A DNA stretch of 19,396 nt from the NCBI GenBank assembly GCA_000437595.1, contig FR899903.1, positions 62,263-81,658 on the forward strand, in the 5' to 3' direction. Below are positions 6,978 to 14,417 of the stretch, in pieces. Both the position numbers and the translations under genes were made by a program. The stretch comes from Faecalibacterium sp. CAG:74 (GTDB taxonomy: Bacteria; Bacillota; Clostridia; Christensenellales; Aristaeellaceae). Position 1 is the first letter of the stretch. Every line of letters starts with the position of its first letter. The notes beneath the pieces were generated by a model. That model did not search any database. It had not been told where the DNA came from and worked only from the letters and a program-made list of their open reading frames with translations.

Positions 6978-7346
6978 TTACAGAACTTCGGGAGCCAGGG
7001 AGACGATCTTCATGAAGTCCTTCTCGCGCAGCTCACGGGCAACGGGTCCAAAGATACGGGTTCCGCGCGGCAGCTTCGCATCGTTGATGATAACGGCAGC
7101 GTTGTCATCAAACTTGATGTAAGAGCCGTCGGGACGCCGCTTGTTCTTGCGCATACGGACGATAACCGCCTTCACGACGTCGCCCTTCTTCACGGTGCCG
7201 CCGGGGGTCGCGGTCTTGACGCTGGCCACGATGACATCACCGATGGAACCGTCACGCCGGAAAGAACCGCCCAGCACGCGGATGCACATGATTTCCTTGG
7301 CGCCGGAGTTATCGGCGACCTTAAGCCGGGTTTGCGGCTGAATCAT
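6978..7346 (-). CDS. rplN: 50S ribosomal protein L14
   Basis: A 122-residue beta-barrel protein at the subunit interface, contacting 16S helix 14 and L19. The start MIQPQTRLKVADNSGAKE and the signature KLPRGTRIFGPVARELR (91-107) identify it. The length is the family norm. AAGGAGG lies close before the ATG. It is 30 nt downstream of rpsQ and 13 nt before rplX. It is the docking site of RsfS-type silencing factors in other bacteria; no such gene is in the window. Confidence 0.98.
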   Translation of the reverse strand: MIQPQTRLKVADNSGAKEIMCIRVLGGSFRRDGSIGDVIVASVKTATPGGTVKKGDVVKAVIVRMRKNKRRPDGSYIKFDDNAAVIINDAKLPRGTRIFGPVARELREKDFMKIVSLAPEVL

Positions 7347-7376
7347 AGGGTTTTTCCTCCTTACATGACAGCGGGA

Positions 7377-7652
7377 TTACTTGGCCTTCTCGATGATTTC
7401 GACCAGGCGCCAGCGCTTGTCGTGGGACAGCGGACGAGTTTCCATCACGCGGATGGTATCGCCGACGCCGCACTCATTGTTTTCGTCATGAACCTTGAGC
7501 TTCGAGGTCTGGTTCATGATTTTGCCGTACAGGGGATGACGGACGCGCGTCTTGATCTGAATGGTGACGGTCTTGTCCATCTTGTCGGACACGACGACGC
7601 CGATACGGGTCTTGCGCAGTCCGCGCTCCTGAGTGTTGTTCGTTTCAGACAT
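7377..7652 (-). CDS. rpsQ: 30S ribosomal protein S17
   Basis: A 91-residue OB-fold protein that binds the 5' domain of 16S rRNA. It contains RKTRIGVVVSDKMDKTVTIQ (13-32), HPLYGKI (39-45), the signature GDTIRVMETRPLSHDKRW (64-81) and VEIIEKAK at the end. The first roughly 12 residues are a polar extension (MSETNNTQERGL). AAGGAGG precedes the ATG by 11 nt. It lies 28 nt after rpmC. Confidence 0.98.
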   Translation of the reverse strand: MSETNNTQERGLRKTRIGVVVSDKMDKTVTIQIKTRVRHPLYGKIMNQTSKLKVHDENNECGVGDTIRVMETRPLSHDKRWRLVEIIEKAK

Positions 7653-7680
7653 GGCAGCAGCTGCCTCCTTCCAATCTCAC

Positions 7681-7872
7681 TTACGCCTGCTCCAGCTGGC
7701 GCAGCACGGTCTTGGCGCGGGCAATGTCGCGCTTAACCGCAGTAATCTGCATGGTGTTCTGCAGCTGGCCGGTAGCGAGCTGGAAACGAAGGGTGAAGAG
7801 ATCCTTCTTCAGCTCAGCGACCTTTTCGGTCAGCTGTTCCTTGCTCATGGACGTGAATTCATTCGCTTTCAT
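7681..7872 (-). CDS. rpmC: 50S ribosomal protein L29
   Basis: A 63-residue two-helix protein next to L23 at the polypeptide exit tunnel, where nascent-chain factors dock. It reads KANEFTSMSKEQLTEKVAEL, then KDLFTLRFQLATGQLQNTMQ and KRDIARAKTVLRQLE, matching the L29 signature. The start overlaps the rplP stop by one base (TAATG), implying translational coupling. An internal Met9 is possible but would remove the usual first turn. Confidence 0.97.
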   Translation of the reverse strand: MKANEFTSMSKEQLTEKVAELKKDLFTLRFQLATGQLQNTMQITAVKRDIARAKTVLRQLEQA

Positions 7873-8312
7873 TACTCTTCACCACCCGCTTCGGTCACGG
7901 CTTCGTCAGCACGCTTGATGAACTTGGTCTTCAGGGGCAGCTTGTGGGCAGCCAGGCGCAGGGCTTCGCGAGCGGCTTCTTCGGGCACGCCAGCGATTTC
8001 AAACAGCACGCGGCCGGGCTTGACAACTGCAACCCAGTATTCCGGAGAGCCCTTGCCGGAACCCATTCGGGTTTCAGCCGGCTTTTCGGTAACGGGCTTA
8101 TCGGGGAAAATCTTAATCCACACCTGACCGCCACGCTTGGTGTAACGGGTCAGGGCGATACGGGCGGCCTCAATCTGCTGAGAGGTAACCCAGCAGGGCT
8201 CAGTGGCCTGAAGGCCGTATTCACCGTAAGCGAGGAAGTTGCCGCGATGAGCAGCACCCTTCATGCGGCCGCGGAAAACCTTGCGGCGCTTGACTCTCTT
8301 GGGCATCAGCAT
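7872..8312 (-). CDS. rplP: 50S ribosomal protein L16
   Basis: A 146-residue protein at the base of the central protuberance that shapes the A site and completes 50S maturation. It begins MLMPKRVKRRKVFRGRMKG and carries RIALTRYTKRGGQVWIKIFP (51-70) and the signature RMGSGKGSPEYWVAVV (82-97). The normal core ends near KTKFIKR; a short acidic tail (ADEAVTEAGGEE) follows. It is only 3 nt from rpsC, with GGAGG inside the rpsC 3' end, and overlaps rpmC by one base. Confidence 0.98.
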   Translation of the reverse strand: MLMPKRVKRRKVFRGRMKGAAHRGNFLAYGEYGLQATEPCWVTSQQIEAARIALTRYTKRGGQVWIKIFPDKPVTEKPAETRMGSGKGSPEYWVAVVKPGRVLFEIAGVPEEAAREALRLAAHKLPLKTKFIKRADEAVTEAGGEE

Positions 8313-8315
8313 GGG

Positions 8316-8984
8316 TTACTTAACCTCCTTCGCGACCGGAGCCTTCTTAGCCTTCGGCAGGATCTGACCCTTGTAGATCCACACCTTCACGCCCAGACGG
8401 CCATAGGTGGTCTTGGCTTCAGCGAAGCCGTAGTCGATGTTGGCGCGCAGGGTCTGCAGCGGGATGGAGCCATCATGATAGTGCTCGGTGCGGGCAATGT
8501 CCGCGCCGCCCAGACGACCAGAAACGCTGGTCTTGATACCCTTCACGCCAGGGAGCTTCATCGCGCGCTGCTGCGCCTGCTTCAGGGCACGGCGGAAGCT
8601 GATGCGCTTCTCCAGCTGCTGAGCGATGTTCTCCGCCACCAGCTGCGCGTCCGCATCGGGCTGCTTGATCTCCATCACGTTGATCTGCGCCGGACGGCCG
8701 AGCTGCTTGGTCACTTCTGCCTTCAGCTGCTCGATGGTAGCACCCTTCGGGCCGATGATCATGCCGGGCTTGCTGGTCATGATGTTGACGGTCACGTCCT
8801 TAGCGGTGCGTTCAATGTCGATGCGGCTGATGCCGGCAGCATAGTACTTTTCCTTAATCATCTTGCGAAGCTTGAAGTCTTCAACCAGGTTGTTGGCGAA
8901 GTCCTTCTTGTCCGCATACCAGCGGGTGCTCCAGCCGAAGATGACGCCCACGCGAGCTCCGTGGGGATTGACTTTCTGACCCAT
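8316..8984 (-). CDS. rpsC: 30S ribosomal protein S3
   Basis: A 222-residue protein at the mRNA entry channel, part of the helicase activity with S4 and S5. It starts MGQKVNPHGARVGV. A type II KH domain spans about 40-110, with the GxxG loop in SKPGMIIGPKGATIE (71-85). The C-terminal domain has ISFRRALKQAQQRAMKLPGVKGI and the SGRLGGADIARTE signature. The C-terminal tail is short and Lys-rich. AAGGAGG precedes the ATG. Confidence 0.98.
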   Translation of the reverse strand: MGQKVNPHGARVGVIFGWSTRWYADKKDFANNLVEDFKLRKMIKEKYYAAGISRIDIERTAKDVTVNIMTSKPGMIIGPKGATIEQLKAEVTKQLGRPAQINVMEIKQPDADAQLVAENIAQQLEKRISFRRALKQAQQRAMKLPGVKGIKTSVSGRLGGADIARTEHYHDGSIPLQTLRANIDYGFAEAKTTYGRLGVKVWIYKGQILPKAKKAPVAKEVK

Positions 8985-8996
8985 GGATAAACCTCC

Positions 8997-9386
8997 TTAC
9001 GCCTTCTTCTGGTCCAGCACCACGCTGATGTGGCTGGTGCGCTTGAGCATGGGGGACGCGCTGCCGCGGCTGCGGGCAACGTAGCGCTTGAGCGTCGGGC
9101 CGGGGTTTGCGTAAACCTCAGCAACGTACAGCTCCTTGCGGTCCAGCTCCTGGTTGTTCACCGCGTTGGCGATGGCGCTGTTGAGCACCTTCAGCACAAC
9201 GGGGGAAGCGGCCTTGGGGGTGTAGGTCAGAATCGCGGCGGCTTCGTCCACATTCTTGCCACGGATCAGGTCGATAACGATCTTCACCTTGCGAGGAGAG
9301 ATGCGAACGTACTTAGCAATAGCCTTCGGACGCTTGTCGGCGGACGCCTGACGAGCCTGCGTCTTCGTCTTCGAACGGGTTGCCAT
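8997..9386 (-). CDS. rplV: 50S ribosomal protein L22
   Basis: A 129-residue protein whose long beta-hairpin lines the exit tunnel and takes part in macrolide sensitivity and nascent-chain stalling in other species. About 18 N-terminal residues (MATRSKTKTQARQASADK) precede the usual core AKYVRISPRKVKIVIDLIRGK. The hairpin region is NPGPTLKRYVARSRGSASPML, then KRTSHISVVL. The N-terminal addition makes it somewhat longer than the roughly 110-residue E. coli protein. GAGAGGAG precedes the ATG. Confidence 0.98.
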   Translation of the reverse strand: MATRSKTKTQARQASADKRPKAIAKYVRISPRKVKIVIDLIRGKNVDEAAAILTYTPKAASPVVLKVLNSAIANAVNNQELDRKELYVAEVYANPGPTLKRYVARSRGSASPMLKRTSHISVVLDQKKA

Positions 9387-9403
9387 ATCGTTTCACTCCT
9401 CTC

Positions 9404-9682
9404 TTACTTGCGGGCAGTCGCCTTGTCACCCGCGTGACCCTTAAAGGTACGGGTGGGCGCGAATTCGCCCAGCTTGTGACCGACCATATCCTCGGTCACA
9501 TAGACCGGAACATGCTTGCGGCCATCGTGCACGGCGATGGTGTGGCCAACGAAATCCGGGAAAATCGTGGAGGAACGGGACCAGGTCTTGACCACGTTCT
9601 TCTTGCCGGACTTGTTCATCTCAACAATGCGCTTCATCAGCGCAGATTCAACATAGGGGCCCTTCTTAATAGAGCGGCTCAT
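9404..9682 (-). CDS. rpsS: 30S ribosomal protein S19
   Basis: A 92-residue 30S-head protein that contacts S13 and the intersubunit bridge. It begins MSRSIKKGPYVESALMKRI; WSRSSTIFPDFVGHTIAVHDG (34-54) and the signature GHKLGEFAPTRTFKGHAG (68-85) follow. Length is standard. AAGGAGG precedes the ATG by about 11 nt. It lies 33 nt after rplB, the longest gap among the ribosomal-protein genes themselves. Confidence 0.98.
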   Translation of the reverse strand: MSRSIKKGPYVESALMKRIVEMNKSGKKNVVKTWSRSSTIFPDFVGHTIAVHDGRKHVPVYVTEDMVGHKLGEFAPTRTFKGHAGDKATARK

Positions 9683-9715
9683 TGGTTGGCTGCCTCCTTC
9701 CTGTAGGATGCGCGA

Positions 9716-10546
9716 TTACTTGCCAGCGCGCTTGACGATCATCTTGTTGGAATACTTCTTGTGCTTGCGGGTCTTCAGGCCCAGAGCGGGCTTGCCCCAC
9801 GGAGTCACAGGAGCCGGCAGACCAACGGGGCTCTTGCCCTCGCCGCCGCCATGCGGGTGATCGTTCGGGTTCATGACGACGCCGCGGACGGTCGGACGCA
9901 CGCCCATATGACGGACGCGGCCAGCCTTGCCCAGGCGGACGTTCTCATGGTCGGTGTTGCCGACGGTGCCGATGGTCGCCTTCGCGTTCAGCGGCAGCTT
10001 GCGCATTTCACCGGAGGGCAGACGGACGGTCGCAAAGCCGTTTTCCTTCGCCATGAGCTGCGCGCTCATGCCGGCGGAACGAACCAGCTGACCGCCACGG
10101 CCGGGCTTGAGCTCCAGGTTGTGGATCAGCGTGCCGACCGGGATGTTCGCCAGCGGCAGCGAGTTGCCGGGCTTGATGTCCGCGTTCTCGGAGGACACCA
10201 CGGTGTCGCCCACATTCAGGCCCAGAGGAGCCAGGATGTAACGCTTCTCGCCGTCGGCGTAGAACAGCAGGGCGATGAACGCGCTGCGGTTCGGGTCGTA
10301 CTCAATCGCGGCAACCTTCGCCGGAATTTCCAGCTTGTTGCGCTTGAAATCAATCACGCGGTACTTGATCTTGTTGCCGCCGCCCTGATGACGGACGGTG
10401 ATCTTGCCCTGCTTGTTGCGGCCGGCGTTCTTCTTGAGGTATTCCACCAAGCTCTTCTCAGGAGACTTCTTGGTGATTTCCTCATAGGTCAGAACCGACA
10501 TAAAGCGCCGGGCGGGCGAAGTCGGCTTATAAGTGCGGATAGCCAT
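9716..10546 (-). CDS. rplB: 50S ribosomal protein L2
   Basis: A 276-residue protein essential for subunit joining and close to the peptidyl-transferase centre. It starts MAIRTYKPTSPARRFMSV; the OB-like and SH3-like domains occupy about 40-200 (GKITVRHQGGGNKIKYR, LELKPGRGGQLVRSAG). The conserved loop MNPNDHPHGGGEGKSPVG places His230 where E. coli has the functionally important His229. The end, TPWGKPALGLKTRKHKK, is canonical. AGGGAGG precedes the ATG by about 9 nt. Confidence 0.98.
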   Translation of the reverse strand: MAIRTYKPTSPARRFMSVLTYEEITKKSPEKSLVEYLKKNAGRNKQGKITVRHQGGGNKIKYRVIDFKRNKLEIPAKVAAIEYDPNRSAFIALLFYADGEKRYILAPLGLNVGDTVVSSENADIKPGNSLPLANIPVGTLIHNLELKPGRGGQLVRSAGMSAQLMAKENGFATVRLPSGEMRKLPLNAKATIGTVGNTDHENVRLGKAGRVRHMGVRPTVRGVVMNPNDHPHGGGEGKSPVGLPAPVTPWGKPALGLKTRKHKKYSNKMIVKRAGK

Positions 10547-10565
10547 GTTTCTTGTCCTCCCTGCT

Positions 10566-10871
10566 TTACTCGCCCATGCCTTCGAAGAACTTAATCGGCT
10601 TAGAGTCCTTCTTCAGCGTAACATAGGCTTTCTTGACTTCCGGGGTGCGGCCTTCACTGCGGCCCTGACGCTTGATCTTGCCAATCGTGCGCAGGGTATT
10701 GACCTTTTCGACCTTCACGCCATCTTCCGCGAAAACCGCTTCAACAGCCTGCTTGATCTCGGTCTTGGTGGCATTGATGGCCACTTCAAACACGTACTTC
10801 TTATCGGCAAAACCGTCGTACGCTTTTTCGGTCAGCACCGGGCGAATAATCACGTCGTGCACGGACTTCAT
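10566..10871 (-). CDS. rplW: 50S ribosomal protein L23
   Basis: A 101-residue protein at the exit-tunnel mouth, the docking point of trigger factor and SRP. It begins MKSVHDVIIRPVLTEKAYDG; YVFEVAINATKTEIKQAVEAV (26-46) and the C-terminal strand KKAYVTLKKDSKPIKFFEG complete the fold. Its ATG overlaps the rplD stop by one base (TAATG), with GAGGAGG inside the end of rplD, so the two are translationally coupled. It is 19 nt before rplB. Confidence 0.98.
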   Translation of the reverse strand: MKSVHDVIIRPVLTEKAYDGFADKKYVFEVAINATKTEIKQAVEAVFAEDGVKVEKVNTLRTIGKIKRQGRSEGRTPEVKKAYVTLKKDSKPIKFFEGMGE

Positions 10872-11494
10872 TACGCGTACACCTCCTCAACAGAAGCGAC
10901 GGCAGCCTTGGTCAGGACGACCTTGCCGGCGTTCAGGATGTCATAAACATTCAGGGTGTTGACGTAGGTGGTCATTGCCTGCGGCAGGTTCGCCGTGGCG
11001 CGAACCACGTTCTCGTCCTTTTCCGGCAGCACGACCAGTGCCTTCTTTTCAGCGCCCAGCTTCTTCAGCACGTTCGCCATCAGCTTGGTCTTGCCTTCGG
11101 AGAGGGTCAGCTCGTCCACCACGATGATGTCGCCATCGTTGAGCTTGGAAGTCAGCGCGCTCTTGAAAGCAAGGCGGCGAACCTTCTTCGGCACAGCGAT
11201 CACATAATCGCGGGGCTTGGGCGCGAACACGACGCCGCCGTGACGGAACTGCGGAGCGCGGTTGCCGTGATGACGAGCATTGCCGGTGCCCTTCTGACGG
11301 TAGATCTTGCGACCACCGCCGCGGACTTCCGTGCGGGTCTTGGCACTCTGCGTGCCCTGGCGCTGTGCGGCCAGATAGGAACGGACGACCAGATGCATAG
11401 CGGCGACATTAACGTCGGACGCGAAGATCGCATCGCTCAGTTCAATCTCGCCAATGGCCGCGCCTTCCATATTGTAAAGAGCAGTCTTAGCCAT
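10871..11494 (-). CDS. rplD: 50S ribosomal protein L4
   Basis: A 207-residue protein with an extended loop into the exit tunnel. The loop region is visible as RTEVRGGGRKIYRQKGTGNAR (54-74) followed by HHGNRAPQFRHGGVVFAPKPRDY. The usual KPWRQKGTG is KIYRQKGTG here, with Tyr for Trp at the loop. In E. coli, L4 also represses its own S10 operon through the rpsJ leader; this is known for gammaproteobacteria and is not shown for this organism. CGAGGAGG precedes the ATG. Confidence 0.98.
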   Translation of the reverse strand: MAKTALYNMEGAAIGEIELSDAIFASDVNVAAMHLVVRSYLAAQRQGTQSAKTRTEVRGGGRKIYRQKGTGNARHHGNRAPQFRHGGVVFAPKPRDYVIAVPKKVRRLAFKSALTSKLNDGDIIVVDELTLSEGKTKLMANVLKKLGAEKKALVVLPEKDENVVRATANLPQAMTTYVNTLNVYDILNAGKVVLTKAAVASVEEVYA

Positions 11495-11515
11495 TGTTCA
11501 ATCCTCCTCGCGGCA

Positions 11516-12154
11516 TCACTTGACCGTGTCGCGGATGACCAGCAGGCCTTCGTTGGCACCGGGCACAGCGCCCTTGACCAGCAGCAGGTCGCGTTCAGCA
11601 TCCACAGACACGACTTCCAGGTTCTGAACAGTCACACGATCCACGCCGTAATGGCCGCCCATGTGCTTGTTCTTGAACACGCGGGAAGGATCGGAGTTAG
11701 CGGACATGGAGCCGACGCCGCGATGATACTTGGAGCCGTGCGCCATAGGGCCGGTGTGCTGATTCCAGCGGGCCACCGGGCCGGTGAAGCCATGGCCCTT
11801 GGAGGTGCCGGTCACGTCGATCTTGTCGCCCGCGACGAACTGGTCAACCTTCAGCACATCATTGACCTTGTAACCAGAGCAGTCATCGAAGCGGAATTCG
11901 CGCAGCACGCGCTTGGCTTCGACGCCAGCCTTCTTGTAGTGGCCCTGAACCGGCTTGCTGAGCAGCTTCTCAGCGCGCTTCTCGGTCAGCTCGCCAAAAC
12001 CAACCTGAACGGCGTTGTAGCCATCAGATTCGACAGTCTTGGTCTGCACAACCGTGCAGGGGCCGGCCTTGATCACAGTGACCGGAACAAGACGGCCATC
12101 TTCGGTGAAGATCTGCGTCATGCCGATCTTCTTACCCACGATCGCTTTCTTCAT
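11516..12154 (-). CDS. rplC: 50S ribosomal protein L3
   Basis: A 212-residue protein that starts 50S assembly and reaches toward the peptidyl-transferase centre. It begins MKKAIVGKKIGMTQIFTEDG; the extended loop contains KGHGFTGPVARWNQHTGPMAH, then GSKYHRGVGSMSANSDPSRVF and GGHYGVDRVTVQNLEVV. Length is normal. CAGGAGG precedes the ATG by 8 nt; the gene lies 17 nt after rpsJ and 21 nt before rplD. Confidence 0.98.
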   Translation of the reverse strand: MKKAIVGKKIGMTQIFTEDGRLVPVTVIKAGPCTVVQTKTVESDGYNAVQVGFGELTEKRAEKLLSKPVQGHYKKAGVEAKRVLREFRFDDCSGYKVNDVLKVDQFVAGDKIDVTGTSKGHGFTGPVARWNQHTGPMAHGSKYHRGVGSMSANSDPSRVFKNKHMGGHYGVDRVTVQNLEVVSVDAERDLLLVKGAVPGANEGLLVIRDTVK

Positions 12155-12171
12155 TGTTTCGTCCTCCTGCC

Positions 12172-12480
12172 TTACAGCTTCATTTCAATTTCGACACCAG
12201 CAGGAAGTTCAAGCTTCGACATGGCGTCCACGGTCTTGGCGCTGGCGTTCATGATGTCGATCAGGCGCTTATGGGTACGGCGCTCGAACTGCTCGCGGCT
12301 GTCCTTGTACTTGTGGGTAGCGCGCAGGATGGTCACGATTTCCTTCTCCGTGGGGAGCGGAATCGGGCCCGACACGCGGGCGCCGGTGCGCTTGGCAGTC
12401 TCGACAATCCGCTCCGCGGACTGATCGATCAGGGTGTGCTCATAGCTCTTGAGCTTGATGCGGATTTTCTGGGTGGCCAT
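12172..12480 (-). CDS. rpsJ: 30S ribosomal protein S10, first gene of the cluster
   Basis: A 102-residue 30S-head protein that also serves as NusE in antitermination complexes. It begins MATQKIRIKLKSYEHTLIDQ; the signature ARVSGPIPLPTEKE (34-47) and RATHKYKDSREQFERRTHKR (53-72) are canonical. AGGAGG precedes the ATG by about 7 nt. It is the first gene of this transcription unit: upstream are about 160 nt of leader and a good promoter. rpsL, rpsG, fusA and tuf, common upstream neighbours in other Bacillota, are not in the upstream part shown. Confidence 0.98.
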   Translation of the reverse strand: MATQKIRIKLKSYEHTLIDQSAERIVETAKRTGARVSGPIPLPTEKEIVTILRATHKYKDSREQFERRTHKRLIDIMNASAKTVDAMSKLELPAGVEIEMKL

Positions 12481-12641
12481 TGATTTACCTCCTAATGTCG
12501 TCTCGTTGGCGCCGTCCGGCTTCCACTGCAGGTGCGGTCGCCGCTGCGCTTCGAGTCCGTCGCCCGATTGTCGGGCTGGTCCGCGCTAATTACCCGCCAT
12601 GGCCTGGCGGCAACTTAGCACATCATCCCTGTACAGACAAC
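12481..12641 (-). promoter_or_regulatory. S10-cluster 5' leader with two small hairpins
   Basis: This is the predicted untranslated leader between the promoter and rpsJ. Two perfect stem-loops are visible: CCGCCA/TGGCGG with a 5-nt loop (12594-12610), and GCCCGA/TCGGGC with a 3-nt loop (12562-12576). A GC-rich stretch of about 80 nt leads to the rpsJ Shine-Dalgarno. Neither hairpin is followed by a T run. A leader of this length upstream of rpsJ suggests feedback control, but I cannot match it to the E. coli L4-binding leader or another named family. The boundaries depend on the inferred start point. Confidence 0.5.
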
Positions 12642-12647
12642 ACTCTG

Positions 12648-12676
12648 ATTATATCAGATACACATGAAAATTGCAA
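12648..12676 (-). promoter_or_regulatory. Sigma-A-type promoter of the S10 cluster
   Basis: On the minus strand the -35 box is TTGCAA (12676-12671, 4 of 6 consensus), the spacer is 17 nt, and the -10 box is a perfect TATAAT (12653-12648). TG one base before the -10 gives an extended -10 (TGATATAAT). Transcription would begin near 12641, leaving about 160 nt of leader before rpsJ. It is the best promoter match I found in the window, in line with the strong expression expected of ribosomal genes. Confidence 0.85.
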
Positions 12677-13008
12677 GGGGTTTTGCGCAGTTTTTTCAGG
12701 AAAATTTTCGGCTTTTTTCACTTTCTCGACCCGCAAAACCCGCCCTGTGCCCGCATTTGCAATCTTTTCGCATATACACGCTGTCCAGTGTGTCCTACTT
12801 TAGCGTGTGTTTGCCCCTTTTGCCCTTGTCATCCGCACTTTTTGCATTTTGCGTTCAGCAACGTGTTGATTTTCCTGCTCTTGCGTCAAGTTTTATTCAC
12901 ACATATCCGTGTGTATCTATTTTCAATGTCGCTGACTTGCCGTTTTTTTGACGAACGTTCGGACTTCCATATATATCACTGAATGTTCCTCTCTCCCCTT
13001 TTCCGCAT
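12677..13008. other. AT-richer intergenic region upstream of the S10 promoter
   Basis: No credible gene is seen in these 332 nt; the open frames are short and lack ribosome-binding sites. It lies between the terminator of the exported SH3-domain gene and the S10 promoter and is clearly richer in A/T than the flanking genes. It contains a 10-bp perfect palindrome CGAACGTTCG (12952-12961) and a small inverted repeat CACAC/GTGTG near 12898-12913. TTGACG and TTGAAA hexamers on the minus strand lack a suitable -10. Nothing else was recognised. Confidence 0.5.
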
Positions 13009-13038
13009 AAAAAAAGCACCCGGTTTTCCGCCGGATGC
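13009..13038 (-). terminator. Intrinsic terminator after the SH3-domain gene
   Basis: On the minus strand GCATCCGG pairs with CCGGGTGC (8 bp with one G-U) around a 7-nt loop, CGGAAAA, followed immediately by seven T. It begins 30 nt after the stop at 13068. It separates the accessory block from the S10 cluster, so rpsJ must use its own promoter. Confidence 0.88.
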
Positions 13039-13067
13039 CTGCCTGATTTGGCTGCTGCATTTGTCCA

Positions 13068-14183
13068 TTATGGGATACGCTGATAATGTCCGCCCGCTTC
13101 GCACTGGTAGAAGCCCAAGTGTCCGTCCTCCGTCAGTGCCGCATGATAGCGCTCATACGTCCCATTGCTGGTGTTGCTGAGGATGAAGTCATGCGCATAC
13201 CCGTTTGTTCCGCCGACAATCTGCCATTGGAACATTCCGGCGCTTTCCGGATTCATATCCGCGGTGATGCCTTCGGTCAAGTAGCGCATACTTTCCGACG
13301 CTTCATCCGAAATCGCGTAGCAGACGCCCTGTCCGTCCGCCATCAGCGTGAACACCCAGCCCATCAGCTCCCCGCCGCCGCAGAAGCCCCACGTTCCGCT
13401 GATGTTCGCCATCGCTTCCGCATCCACCGTGTCGTTCAGCTGTACGCTCATCAGCGGCACGAAGCCCCACAGCATCGTGCCGTCCCGCATTGTCGCGCGC
13501 GCATAGGCCCAGAACGGGTCATACTGCGCCAGCAGACGCACGTCTGTCAGCGTGTTCCCTTCCGCCGTATGATACCAGCTTGCAATGGGATCGTCCGTCA
13601 AAAACGCGCCCGCCTTGAGCGTCACGGGAATGTCCGTGAGCATCACCGGCGCGCTGCCGAGCTGATTCGTATGCACCCAGCCGATACGCATCCGGCTGCT
13701 GTTGACCTCGTACCGCACGAGCGACCAGTCGCCATATTGCATCAGAAGCGTCGCGCCGCCCGCCAGTGAGACGCTTGCCTTGCCGTTTGATGCGCGGTAG
13801 GAATTTTCGTCCGGCGCGGCATACACTGGCAGCACTTCCGTACCCGTGACTTTCTCCGACCAGAAGCCGGATGCGTCTTGCAGCGCCGCGTAAATGGCAT
13901 TGCATTGCAGCAGCTCTTCGCGTGTCCGCGGCATCAGCAGCGGCTGATACGTCGCGAAGGGCAGTGCCCCCTCCGTTTTCCAGATGAGCCCATCTGCCGT
14001 GGCGTATGTATTCGTGTCTGCGTCGTAGCGCAGGGTGAGTTCGCCGGAACAGATGGCGGTATAGGCCTCCTGTCCATCCACCCAATCGACCAGCACCGTG
14101 CCGTCGGTGAGCGGTTCATCAGCGATTGCCGCACCCAGCGGAAGCATTGCCGCCAGCAGCAGCGCAAAAATGCGTTTCTTCAT
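13068..14183 (-). CDS. Exported protein with SH3-like domains and C-terminal beta domain
   Basis: A 371-residue protein with a clear signal peptide: MKKR, a hydrophobic core to about residue 20, and a probable cut after AIA near 21/22; there is no lipobox. Residues about 114-176 (TEVLPVYAAPDENS ... RIGWVHTNQL) resemble a bacterial SH3 (SH3_3) domain. About 182-247 looks like a second, diverged SH3-like unit ending in GTMLWGFVPL. About 259-371 starts with ISGTWGFCGGGE and has alternating strands, like a small lipocalin-type barrel. It probably acts at or outside the membrane, perhaps binding cell wall. GGGAGG lies 7 nt before the ATG. A 161-bp repeat sits upstream and a terminator downstream, so it is probably a single-gene unit. 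I do not recognise a named family. Confidence 0.8.
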   Translation of the reverse strand: MKKRIFALLLAAMLPLGAAIADEPLTDGTVLVDWVDGQEAYTAICSGELTLRYDADTNTYATADGLIWKTEGALPFATYQPLLMPRTREELLQCNAIYAALQDASGFWSEKVTGTEVLPVYAAPDENSYRASNGKASVSLAGGATLLMQYGDWSLVRYEVNSSRMRIGWVHTNQLGSAPVMLTDIPVTLKAGAFLTDDPIASWYHTAEGNTLTDVRLLAQYDPFWAYARATMRDGTMLWGFVPLMSVQLNDTVDAEAMANISGTWGFCGGGELMGWVFTLMADGQGVCYAISDEASESMRYLTEGITADMNPESAGMFQWQIVGGTNGYAHDFILSNTSNGTYERYHAALTEDGHLGFYQCEAGGHYQRIP

Positions 14184-14256
14184 AGAAAAACCTCCCTTTG
14201 CCTATATAACGGGCAGAGGGAGAGAGAAATTCCCGAAAGAATGGAAATAATGCGTC

Positions 14257-14417
14257 ATACTATTTCCAGATAAGAATGCGCCAAGATGCGCCGCGAATTT
14301 TTCATTCTGGCTAACGTGAATGAAACGCAGCGTAGCAGCGCTACGCTAAGTGGAATGAGCGGACGCCAACGGGGAAAAGGCGCAAGCAGATGGCGCAGGT
14401 GAATCTGGAAATAGTAT
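14257..14417 (+). repeat. 161-bp MITE-like palindromic element, copy 1
   Basis: Bounded by perfect 15-bp terminal inverted repeats, ATACTATTTCCAGAT and ATCTGGAAATAGTAT, which continue imperfectly inward (TGCGCCA on both sides). The interior holds two more hairpins: TTTCATTC/GAATGAAA (14300-14325) and AGCGTAGC/GCTACGCT (14329-14347). It differs from the copy at 17637-17797 at only two positions by eye. Its last base is also the third base of the stop codon of the AIM24 gene. It has no coding capacity. It resembles a miniature inverted-repeat transposable element mobilised in trans, or a repetitive palindromic unit; mobility is inferred. Confidence 0.85.

Noticed and set aside
12952..12961. CGAACGTTCG resembling a Gram-positive LexA (SOS) box
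   Set aside because: The SOS box has a four-base centre between CGAAC and GTTCG. Here the halves abut, and no SOS gene is adjacent. Recorded only as a palindrome.
13519..14085. 188-codon minus-strand frame inside the exported SH3-domain gene
   Set aside because: Same-strand out-of-frame shadow. The competing frame has a signal peptide, a good ribosome-binding site and a terminator.
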